The notes below the pieces were generated by a model that made no database searches, was not told the DNA's origin, and saw only the letters and a list, made by a program, of their open reading frames with translations. A stretch of DNA of 64,000 nt from Janthinobacterium sp. 64 (GTDB lineage: Bacteria > Pseudomonadota > Gammaproteobacteria > Burkholderiales > Burkholderiaceae_D). Location: contig NZ_PHUG01000001.1 in NCBI RefSeq assembly GCF_002813325.1, forward strand, positions 930,001 to 994,000, read 5' to 3'. A program made the position numbers and the translations under genes. Below, piece by piece: positions 16,120-24,557 of this stretch (position 1 is the stretch's first letter; every line of letters starts with the position of its first letter).

Positions 16120-19100
16120 ATGATGAATACCAAGACCCCGATCGACTCCTTCAGCTTTCGCCGCATCCTCGCCCGCAACGTGACCTTGCCGCTGGTCATC
16201 GGGGTCGTCACCGCTCTCGTGTTCGTCGCCCTGATCGCCTACCTGCTGTCGGCCCTGCGCTCGGTCGAGCATTCGGAACGGGTGATCGGCAATGCGAACG
16301 AAGTCATGAAACTGTCGGTCGACCTGGAAACGGGCATGCGCGGCTATCTGCTGACGGGCGACGAGACTTTCCTGGCGCCGTATAAATCGGGCAAGGCCAA
16401 GATCGCCGTGGAAATGACGACCCTGCTGGACCTGGTGTCCGACAGCCCCATCCAGGTGGACCGCTTGCGCCGCATCCGCGCGCTGCAAGGCCAGTGGCTC
16501 GATTACGCCGAAACCGTGATCGCACAGCGCCGCAACAACCAGGAGTTCCTCGCGCGCGTGCGCCAGGGCGAAGGCAAGCTGGAATTCGATGAAATCCGCC
16601 GTGAATTCCTCGCCTTCCTGTCCATGGAACAACGGTTGCGCCAGGAACGGGCCGATACGGCCGAAAGCCGCACCATGCTGGCCGTGGTCGTGTTCCTGAT
16701 CCTCAGTCTGGGATTGTCGGGCTTGCTCGCCTACCTGGGACGGCGCGAACTGCTGCGCCTGTCCGACATCTACAACGATGCGCTGGAGCAGCGCGGCAAG
16801 GATAACGAGGTGCTGCAGGAGCAAGCCTGGCTGCGCACAGGACAGACGGAGCTGGCGGCGCATACGAGCGGCCAGCTGGGCTTGCCGCAACTGGGACGGC
16901 ACGTGCTCGATTTCCTCGCCCACCGGCTGGAAGTGGCCGTCGCCACCCTGTACGTCGTCGACGAGGATGGCAGCCTGCGCCGCACAGCCGTATACGGCTT
17001 CAATGAACAGGGCGTGAAGGAAAAACAGGTCTTCAAGCTGGGCGAAGGCCTGGTGGGCGAGACCGCGCGCGAAAAACGCCTCAAGCATGTGCAGCAAGTA
17101 CCCGCCAATTATCTGACCGTGACATCGAGCCTGGGCCACGGCGCGCCGCTGGAACTGGTCCTGGCGCCCGTCAACAATGAAGGCGTCGTCAACGGCGTCA
17201 TCGAACTGGGCTTTACGCATCCCGTCAGTGCCCGTACCAAGGAATGGCTGAACCTGATTGCGGCCAATATCGGCACGTCGCTGGAAGCGGCCCTGTACCG
17301 CCAGCGGCTGCAAAACGTGCTGGAAGAAACCCAGCAACTGAATGAAGAGCTGGAAGTGCAGCAGGAAGAATTGCGCACGGCCAATGAAGAGCTGGGCGAG
17401 CAGTCGCGCGTGCTGGAACAGTCGCAAGCCCACCTGGAAGAGCAAAAAGCGGCGCTGGAGCAGTCGAACGAACAGCTGGCCGTGCAGGCGCTGTCGCTGG
17501 ACCAGAAGAACATGGCGATCGGCCAGGCGCACGCCCAGCTGGAAGCCCGCGCGGAAGAGCTGCAGCGCGCCAGCCGCTACAAATCCGAATTCCTGGCAAA
17601 CATGTCGCACGAACTGCGCACGCCGTTGAACAGCTCGCTGATCCTGTCCAAGCTGCTGTCGGACAACAGCAGCGGCAACCTGACGCCGGAGCAAGTGACG
17701 TTTGCGCAAACCATTTATTCGGCCGGCAACGATTTACTTACCCTTATCAACGATATCCTCGACATTTCCAAGGTCGAGGCAGGCAAGCTGGAATTGACGC
17801 CGGAAGCCGTGCCCTTCGACGAGCTGCTCAGCAGCATGAAGATGCTGTTCGGCGCCCAGGCGCAGCAAAAGAAACTGGTGTTTGACGTCAAGGCGGCGCC
17901 GGACGCACCGCCGTCGCTCGTCAGCGACCGCCAGCGCCTGGAGCAAATCCTGAAAAACCTGCTGTCGAACGCCATCAAGTTTACCGATGCGGGCACCGTA
18001 TCCTTGCACGTCAGCGCCGATGCGGCGGGCCAGGTGCGCTTCCAGGTGCAAGATACCGGCATCGGCATCGCCGACGACCAGCAGCAAAAGGTGTTCGACG
18101 CATTCCACCAGGCCGACGGCACCACCAGCCGCCGCTATGGCGGCACGGGCCTGGGCCTGTCGATTTCACGCGACCTGGCCGCCTTGCTGGGCGGCAGCAT
18201 CGAGCTGGCCAGCACGCCAGGCCAGGGCAGCACGTTTACCCTGGTGCTGCCGGCCGTCATGCCGGAACGCGCCGTGGCAGCGGCAAGCGAGCCCGTCGCC
18301 GCGCCGCAGGCGCCCGCCGCGGCCACCACGCCCAAGGCGGCGCCTGCCGCCCAGCCCGTGCCGCTGCCCACCTTCGAGGATGACAGGCATAGCGCGCCGG
18401 CCGTCAAGACAGGCCAGCGTTCCGTGCTGGTGATCGAGGATGAGCCATCGTTTGCCGGCATCCTGTTCGACCTCGCGCATGAAATGCAGTACCGCTGCCT
18501 GGTGGCGCACGGCGCCGATGAAGGCTTGCGCCTGGCGCAAGAGTTCTTGCCCGACGCCATACTGCTCGACATGGGCTTGCCGGACCGCCCGGGCTTGCTG
18601 GTCTTGCAGCAATTGAAGGAAAACCCGCTGACGCGCCACATTCCCGTGCACATCGTCTCCGGCAATGACCAGATGCAGGAAGCCATGCAGCTGGGCGCCA
18701 TCGGCTATGCCACCAAGCCGCGCACGCGCGATCAGCTCAAGGAAGTGTTCCGCAAGCTCGAATCGAAGTTTACGCAACAGATGAAGCGCATCCTGCTGGT
18801 CGAGGACGACGAACGCCAGCGCGAAAGCGTGGTGCACCTGATCAGCGACGACGACGTGGAGATCACGGCCGTGGCGCTGGGCGAGCAGGCTTTGGCCCTG
18901 CTGAAAACGCAGATTTTCGACTGCATGATCATCGACTTGAAGCTGCCCGACATCCAAGGCAACGAATTGCTCGAACGCATGGAACATGAAGAGCTGTGTT
19001 CGTTCCCGCCCGTCATCGTCTACACGGGGCGCAACCTGAGCCGCGAAGAAGAAGCGGACCTGATGAAATACTCGCGCTCCATCATCATCAAGGGCGCCCG

Positions 19101-19599
19101 CTCGCCCGAACGCCTGCTCGACGAAGTGACCCTGTTCCTGCACAAGGTGGAGTCGGAACTGTCGAGCGAGCGCCAGGGCATGCTGCAGCAGGTGCGCAGC
19201 CGCGAACGCGTGTTTGAAGGGCGCAAGATCTTGCTGGTGGACGACGACGTGCGCAATATCTTTGCGCTGACGAATGCGCTGGAACAGAAAGGCGTGGTGG
19301 TGGAAATCGGCCGCAACGGCTTCGAAGCCATCAGCAAACTCAACAGCGTGGACGATATCGACCTGGTCTTGATGGACGTCATGATGCCAGGCATGGATGG
19401 CCTGGAAGCGACGCGCTTGATCCGCGCCGATGGCCGCTACAACAAGCTGCCCATCATCGCCATCACGGCCAAGGCCATGAAAAATGACCAGGAAGAATGC
19501 CTGCAGGCAGGCGCGTCCGATTACCTGGCCAAGCCTATCGACCTGGACCGCTTGTATTCGCTGCTGCGCGTGTGGATGCCGAAGATGGAACGCATCTGA
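16120..19599 (+). CDS. Hybrid histidine kinase: CHASE3-GAF-kinase-three receivers
   Basis: This 1159-residue protein has a first membrane helix (about 22-46), a CHASE3 sensor domain (about 47-180, with LETGMRGYLLTGDETFL), a second helix (186-206), a GAF domain (about 250-395), a long coiled coil (400-480), an H-box ANMSHELRTPLN with His497 and an HATPase domain (DTGIGIA, GGTGLGLSI). An Ala/Pro-rich linker leads to three receivers with Asp817, Asp939 and Asp1086. It should pass phosphate from a periplasmic or cytoplasmic cue to downstream partners. The start is ATG 16120 or 16123; an upstream TTG frame start is not credible. Its stop overlaps the cheR-like start by one base. Confidence 0.9.
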   Translation: MMNTKTPIDSFSFRRILARNVTLPLVIGVVTALVFVALIAYLLSALRSVEHSERVIGNANEVMKLSVDLETGMRGYLLTGDETFLAPYKSGKAKIAVEMTTLLDLVSDSPIQVDRLRRIRALQGQWLDYAETVIAQRRNNQEFLARVRQGEGKLEFDEIRREFLAFLSMEQRLRQERADTAESRTMLAVVVFLILSLGLSGLLAYLGRRELLRLSDIYNDALEQRGKDNEVLQEQAWLRTGQTELAAHTSGQLGLPQLGRHVLDFLAHRLEVAVATLYVVDEDGSLRRTAVYGFNEQGVKEKQVFKLGEGLVGETAREKRLKHVQQVPANYLTVTSSLGHGAPLELVLAPVNNEGVVNGVIELGFTHPVSARTKEWLNLIAANIGTSLEAALYRQRLQNVLEETQQLNEELEVQQEELRTANEELGEQSRVLEQSQAHLEEQKAALEQSNEQLAVQALSLDQKNMAIGQAHAQLEARAEELQRASRYKSEFLANMSHELRTPLNSSLILSKLLSDNSSGNLTPEQVTFAQTIYSAGNDLLTLINDILDISKVEAGKLELTPEAVPFDELLSSMKMLFGAQAQQKKLVFDVKAAPDAPPSLVSDRQRLEQILKNLLSNAIKFTDAGTVSLHVSADAAGQVRFQVQDTGIGIADDQQQKVFDAFHQADGTTSRRYGGTGLGLSISRDLAALLGGSIELASTPGQGSTFTLVLPAVMPERAVAAASEPVAAPQAPAAATTPKAAPAAQPVPLPTFEDDRHSAPAVKTGQRSVLVIEDEPSFAGILFDLAHEMQYRCLVAHGADEGLRLAQEFLPDAILLDMGLPDRPGLLVLQQLKENPLTRHIPVHIVSGNDQMQEAMQLGAIGYATKPRTRDQLKEVFRKLESKFTQQMKRILLVEDDERQRESVVHLISDDDVEITAVALGEQALALLKTQIFDCMIIDLKLPDIQGNELLERMEHEELCSFPPVIVYTGRNLSREEEADLMKYSRSIIIKGARSPERLLDEVTLFLHKVESELSSERQGMLQQVRSRERVFEGRKILLVDDDVRNIFALTNALEQKGVVVEIGRNGFEAISKLNSVDDIDLVLMDVMMPGMDGLEATRLIRADGRYNKLPIIAITAKAMKNDQEECLQAGASDYLAKPIDLDRLYSLLRVWMPKMERI

Positions 19600-20477
19600 T
19601 GTCCCTGCGCACCACGGACGCGCAACTGCAAGCGCTGATGGAAGCGATTTATCAGCGCTACAGCTATGATTTTCGCGACTATTCCCTGCCCTCGCAACGC
19701 CGGCGCCTGCACCAGGCGCTGGAGCGCTTGCATTGCGCAGACTTGTCCGCCCTGCAGCAACTGGTGCTCGACGACGCGACCGCCTTTGGCAAGCTGCTGC
19801 AGATTTTGACCGTGCCCGTCACGCAAATGTTCCGCGATCCGGCGTTTTTCCGCGCCTTGCGCGAACAGGTCGTGCCCGTGCTGAAAACCTACCCGTCGCC
19901 GACGATCTGGGTCGCCGGCTGCTGCACGGGCGAAGAGGCGCTGTCGCTGGCCATCGTGCTGCACGAGGAAGGCTTGCTCGAACGCAGCACGATTTACGCC
20001 ACCGACATCAATCCGCAAGCGCTGGCCACGGCCGCGCGCGGCGTGTATCCGCTGCACCGCATGGCCGACTACGGCGACAACTACCTGGCCGCAGGCGGCC
20101 TGGGCCAGCTGGCCGAGTACTACACGGTTGAGCATGCCACCGCGCATTTCCAGCAGCGCCTGCTCGACCGTATCAACTTTGCCGACCACAGCCTGTCCAC
20201 GGACAGCGTCTTTATTGAAACGCAATTGATTTGTTGCCGTAACGTGCTGATTTACTTCAATAAAACCTTGCAGGAACGGGCCCTGGGCCTGTTCCACGAC
20301 TCGCTGTGCCACCGGGGCTTCCTGGGCCTGGGCAGCAAGGAAAGCACGCACTTCACCCGCTTTGCCGCCGACTTCGAGCCATTGCCGGGTCCCGAAAAGC
20401 TCTACCGCAAGCGTGCGCCATCGCACGCCGCTTCCCACTACGCTGGACGGCAAAGCCATGCCAGGAATGAAACATGA
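19599..20477 (+). CDS. CheR-type protein-glutamate methyltransferase
   Basis: This 292-residue protein has the N-terminal CheR helical domain (RYSYDFRDYSLPSQRRRLHQ), the SAM-binding motif VAGCCTGEEALSLAI (canonical CheR has SAGCSTGEE), ATDINPQALATAA and the conserved CRNVLIYFNKTLQ. CheR proteins methylate glutamates on chemoreceptor-like sensors. No CheB methylesterase and no methyl-accepting receptor lie nearby, so the target may be one of the adjacent hybrid kinases. It is coupled to both neighbours by overlapping start and stop codons. Confidence 0.88.
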   Translation: MSLRTTDAQLQALMEAIYQRYSYDFRDYSLPSQRRRLHQALERLHCADLSALQQLVLDDATAFGKLLQILTVPVTQMFRDPAFFRALREQVVPVLKTYPSPTIWVAGCCTGEEALSLAIVLHEEGLLERSTIYATDINPQALATAARGVYPLHRMADYGDNYLAAGGLGQLAEYYTVEHATAHFQQRLLDRINFADHSLSTDSVFIETQLICCRNVLIYFNKTLQERALGLFHDSLCHRGFLGLGSKESTHFTRFAADFEPLPGPEKLYRKRAPSHAASHYAGRQSHARNET

Positions 20478-21664
20478 TGAATGAAACAAGCACCAAACTG
20501 CTGATCGTCGACGACTTGCCGGAAAACCTGCGCGCGCTCAATGCGCTGATCCGCAAGAGCGACCGCAGCGTCTATCAAGCCTCCTCCGGCGAAGAAGCGC
20601 TGGCCTTGCTGCTGGAACACGATTTCGCGCTGGCCATCCTCGACGTGCAAATGCCGGAAATGGATGGCTTTGAGCTGGCGCAATTGATGCGCGGCACGGA
20701 AAAGACGCGCCACATCCCCATCGTCTTCGTCACGGCAGCTGGCAAGGAAATGAATTTCGCCTTCCAGGGCTATGAAAGCGGCGCCGTCGACTTCCTGCAC
20801 AAGCCGCTCGACATCAATGCCGTGCAAAGCAAGGTCAACGTCTTCGTGGCCCTGCACCAGCAGCGCAGCGAGACGCGGCGCCAGGTGCAGGCGCTCGAGC
20901 ACAGCCGCCAGCAGCAGGAAGCGCTGTTGAAAGAATTGCGTGCCACCCAAGCGGAGCTGCAGCGTTCGCTGCGCCTGCGCGACGAATTCATGTCCATGGT
21001 GGCGCACGAACTGCGCACGCCCCTGAACACCTTGTTCCTGGAAACGCAGATGCGCACCGTCAACCTCGAACGGGGCAACCTGGCCGCCTTCGAGCCGGAC
21101 AAGCTGAACAAGATGGTGGCGCGCGACGGGCGGCAAATCCGCAGCATGGTGCGCCTGATCGACGACATGCTCGACGTGTCGCGCATCACCAGCGGCAAGC
21201 TGTCGATCCGCCGCGAAGCCGTCGACCTGGCCTGCCTTGTGCGCCGGGTGGCGGACGATCTGGCGCCGCATGCGGCCGCCACGGGCAGCGTGCTGGAAGT
21301 GATGGCCTTCGAGCCGATCCACGGTTACTGGGATGCCTTCCGCGTCGAGCAGATCGTCGTCAACCTGATCAGCAACGCCGTGCGCTACGGTCAGGGCCAG
21401 CCCGTGGAAATCAGCCTGGCGCACACGCAGAACAGCGCCGTCATCGAAGTGCGCGACCATGGCATCGGCATCAATGCGCGCGACCAGGAACGCATTTTCG
21501 ACGCTTTCGAGCGCGTCATGCACCAGGACCGCACGGGTGGCCTGGGCCTGGGCCTGTTCATCACCAAGCAGCTGGTCGATGCGCATGGCGGCGCCATCAC
21601 CCTGCAAAGCCAGCCCGGCAATGGCGCCCTGTTCAGCGTCACCCTGCCGCTGGCCGGCAGCTGA
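20474..21664 (+). CDS. Receiver-histidine kinase
   Basis: This 396-residue soluble protein has an N-terminal receiver (LLIVDDLPENLRAL, Asp57 in LDVQMPEMDG, HKP Lys) joined by a coiled coil (about 125-170) to a kinase core with H-box MVAHELRTPLN (His178), N-box NLISNAVRYG, and GLGLGLFITK. The receiver-first layout suggests it accepts phosphate from another kinase in the cluster and controls its own kinase part. Its ATG overlaps the CheR stop (ATGA), and the next gene follows eight bases downstream, so all four genes are one operon. Confidence 0.9.
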   Translation: MMNETSTKLLIVDDLPENLRALNALIRKSDRSVYQASSGEEALALLLEHDFALAILDVQMPEMDGFELAQLMRGTEKTRHIPIVFVTAAGKEMNFAFQGYESGAVDFLHKPLDINAVQSKVNVFVALHQQRSETRRQVQALEHSRQQQEALLKELRATQAELQRSLRLRDEFMSMVAHELRTPLNTLFLETQMRTVNLERGNLAAFEPDKLNKMVARDGRQIRSMVRLIDDMLDVSRITSGKLSIRREAVDLACLVRRVADDLAPHAAATGSVLEVMAFEPIHGYWDAFRVEQIVVNLISNAVRYGQGQPVEISLAHTQNSAVIEVRDHGIGINARDQERIFDAFERVMHQDRTGGLGLGLFITKQLVDAHGGAITLQSQPGNGALFSVTLPLAGS

Positions 21665-21671
21665 GGCCCGC

Positions 21672-24557
21672 ATGAGCAGCACTCCCGCCCCCCGCAGCCA
21701 GGCCGGCGCCAGCGGCGTGGCTTTTTTGCTGCAACTGGAACGCCGGCTGCGGCTGCTGCAAGACACGGGCGACATCCTCTCGCTGTCGGCGCAGCTGCTG
21801 GGCCAGCGCCTGGGCGCCCAGCAAGTGGCCTGTTTCGATATCGACCAGACCCTGCAATGCCCCACCCTGCAGCATGCGTGGAGCGATGGCCTGGCGCCGG
21901 GCGCCGCCGGCGAGTATTTCCTCGGCGATTACGCGGCCGGCCTGGCCGATGCGCTTGCCGCCGGCCAGGCGCTGGCCGTCAGCGATGTGGCCAGCGACCC
22001 GCGCACGGCCATGCCCGCCGCGCTGGCCACGTTCGCGCGCCTGGGCATCCGCGCCTTCCTGAACATTCCCATCGCCAAGGAGGGCCAACTGGCGGCCCTG
22101 TTCGTCGTGCACAGCCGCGCTGCGCGCCTGTGGCATGCGGACGAGATCGAACTGGCCGTGCAAGTGTCGGAACGGGTCTGGTCGACCATTTTGCGGGCGC
22201 GGGCGGAAGCGCGTTTGCGCACCCTGACTGCCAGCATGGAAATGCAAGTGGCCGAGCGCACGCGCGAATTCGGCCGTACCTGGAACGTCAGCCCCGATCT
22301 GCTGGGCGTGCTTAACCTCGACGGCTATTTCGAACACTCGAACCCCGCCTGGCAAGCCACCCTGGGCTGGTCGGCCGAGGAAATCCGCACGACGAAATTT
22401 TTTGAACTGATCCACCCGGACGACTTGCCGCGCACCCATGCGGCCTGGGAGGCGGCCAACCAGGGCCAGCCAGCCTTGCGCTTCGAAAACCGCTACCGCC
22501 ACAAGCTGGGCGGCTGGCACTGGCTGTCGTGGGTGGCCGTACCCGAGGGCGAGAAGGTGTATTGCAGCGCGCGCGACATCACCGTGGAAAAGAAGCTGGA
22601 AGCGGACCTGGCCGCGCGCAACAGCGAGCGCGAGCGGCTGTGGCGCAGCGCGCAAGACCTGATGGTGGCCATCGATGCGAAGGGCTGCTTTGCCGCCGTC
22701 AACCCGGCCTCGGCAGCCATCCTGGGCTGGCTGCCCGAGGAAATGCTGGGCCGCAGCCTGTTTGACTTCGTGCTGCCCGAGGATGCCGCCGCCACGCGCC
22801 TGGCGCTGGCGCACGTGACGCAGGAAGCCATGCCCAGCTTTGAAAACCGCTACCGGCACCGCGACGGCGGCCACCGCTGGCTGTCGTGGGTGGCGGCCCC
22901 CGAAGGCGACCTGGTGTTTGCCACCGGACGCCACGTCACCGTGGAAAAGGAAGCGCAAAACACCTTGCGCAGCATGCAGGAATCATTGCGCCACAGCGAG
23001 ATGGCCCTACTGCAATCGCAAAAACTCGAAGCGCTGGGCAAGCTGACGGGCGGCGTGGCCCATGATTTCAATAACGTGCTGCAAATTATCTCGGGCAATC
23101 TGCAACTGCTGCAAATGACCCTGGACGACGACCCGCTGGCCGCCAGGCGCATCGCCAGCGCCTCGGCCGCCGTGGAACGGGGCGCCAAGCTGTCGGCCCA
23201 GCTGCTCGCTTTTGCTCGGCGCCAGCCATTGAAACCGCTGGTGACGGACCTGGCGCAACTGCTGCGTTCGACGGAAGAGCTGCTGCGGCGCGCCACGGGC
23301 GAAAGCATCGAGACGCGCTTGCTGCTGGCCGACGACTGCTGGCGCGCACTGGTCGACCCGCACCAGCTGGAAAACGTCATCCTCAACCTGGCCATCAACG
23401 CGCGCGACGCGATGGCCGGCCAGGGCCAGCTGACCATCGAACTGGGCAACAGCGTGCTGGGCAGCGACTACGTGGCGCGCCATGCGGATGTGGCGCCCGG
23501 CGACTACGTGCAGCTGGCCGTCTCGGATACGGGCTCGGGCATTCCAGCCGACTTGCTGGACAAGATTTTCGAACCGTTCTTCACGACGAAGAAGGAAGGC
23601 GAAGGCACGGGCCTGGGCCTGTCCATGGCGTACGGCTTCCTGCGCCAGAGCGGCGGCCACCTGACAGTGGACAGCGTACCCGGCCATGGCAGCACCTTCC
23701 GCATCTACCTGCCGCGCTCGCTCGAAGCGGAAACGGAATTGCCGCTGCAACTGGACGGCCCCGTGCTGGGCGGCAAGGAAACCATCCTCGTCGTGGAAGA
23801 CGACGTGCAGGTGCAAACGACGGTGGTCGACATGCTGCGCGGCTTGGGTTACGTCGTGCTGCGCGCCAGCGATGGCGAAAGCGCGCTGGCCATCATCGGC
23901 AGCGGCGTGCCCATCGATTTGCTGTTTACGGATGTGGTGATGCCGGGCAAGGTCGCCAGCACGGAACTGGCGCGCCAGGCCCGGCTGCTGCTGCCCCAGC
24001 TGGCCGTGTTGTTTACCTCGGGCTACACGCAGGACGCCATCATGCAGGGCGGCCGCCTGGAGCCGGGCGTGGAGTTGCTCAGCAAACCCTACCGGCGCGA
24101 AGACCTGGCGCGGCGCATCCGCCACTTGCTGGCCAACGGCCGCCACGTGACGGCCCTGCAGCAGTACCGCGCGCAGCTGGCGCCGCAACCGGCCACACCC
24201 GCGCGGCCGGCGGGACGATCTATTCTGCTGGTGGAAGACAATGCGGATGCGCGCGCCATGACGGGCGAGCTGCTGGCCATGCTGGGACACACGGTGCAGG
24301 CCGTGGGCACGGCCGAGGCAGCCTTGCCCCTGCTGGGCACGCCGGGACTGGAACTGCTGCTGACCGATATCAGCCTGCCGCGGATGTCGGGCGCCGAGCT
24401 GGCCGAGCTGGCGGCGCGCGACCATCCACAGCTGGAAGTGGTGTTTTCCACGGGCCATGCACCGGCCAATTCCGGCGTGCAGGACCCGCAAGCGCGCTTC
24501 CTGGTGAAACCATTTACCGTCGAGCAATTGCAGCATGCCTTGCTGCCGCCAGTCTAA
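21672..24557 (+). CDS. Hybrid histidine kinase: GAF-PAS-PAS-kinase-two receivers
   Basis: This 961-residue cytoplasmic protein has a GAF domain (about 15-180), two PAS/PAC units (about 200-320 and 325-435; each ends in a W-x-x-Y/F ARDITVEK-type motif), an H-box GGVAHDFNNVLQ with His464, an HATPase domain (NLAINARDAM, DTGSGIPADLL, GEGTGLGLSM) and two receivers with Asp754 and Asp899. I start at ATG 21672, just after the upstream stop. From the second PAS domain on it is closely similar to the convergent kinase at 24554-27754, whose stop overlaps this one by four bases. Confidence 0.9.
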   Translation: MSSTPAPRSQAGASGVAFLLQLERRLRLLQDTGDILSLSAQLLGQRLGAQQVACFDIDQTLQCPTLQHAWSDGLAPGAAGEYFLGDYAAGLADALAAGQALAVSDVASDPRTAMPAALATFARLGIRAFLNIPIAKEGQLAALFVVHSRAARLWHADEIELAVQVSERVWSTILRARAEARLRTLTASMEMQVAERTREFGRTWNVSPDLLGVLNLDGYFEHSNPAWQATLGWSAEEIRTTKFFELIHPDDLPRTHAAWEAANQGQPALRFENRYRHKLGGWHWLSWVAVPEGEKVYCSARDITVEKKLEADLAARNSERERLWRSAQDLMVAIDAKGCFAAVNPASAAILGWLPEEMLGRSLFDFVLPEDAAATRLALAHVTQEAMPSFENRYRHRDGGHRWLSWVAAPEGDLVFATGRHVTVEKEAQNTLRSMQESLRHSEMALLQSQKLEALGKLTGGVAHDFNNVLQIISGNLQLLQMTLDDDPLAARRIASASAAVERGAKLSAQLLAFARRQPLKPLVTDLAQLLRSTEELLRRATGESIETRLLLADDCWRALVDPHQLENVILNLAINARDAMAGQGQLTIELGNSVLGSDYVARHADVAPGDYVQLAVSDTGSGIPADLLDKIFEPFFTTKKEGEGTGLGLSMAYGFLRQSGGHLTVDSVPGHGSTFRIYLPRSLEAETELPLQLDGPVLGGKETILVVEDDVQVQTTVVDMLRGLGYVVLRASDGESALAIIGSGVPIDLLFTDVVMPGKVASTELARQARLLLPQLAVLFTSGYTQDAIMQGGRLEPGVELLSKPYRREDLARRIRHLLANGRHVTALQQYRAQLAPQPATPARPAGRSILLVEDNADARAMTGELLAMLGHTVQAVGTAEAALPLLGTPGLELLLTDISLPRMSGAELAELAARDHPQLEVVFSTGHAPANSGVQDPQARFLVKPFTVEQLQHALLPPV

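Noticed and set aside
21459..21671. N-terminal extension of the hybrid kinase into the receiver-kinase gene
   Set aside because: The extension overlaps the upstream coding sequence and is unlike a GAF domain; ATG 21672 directly after the stop is the natural start.
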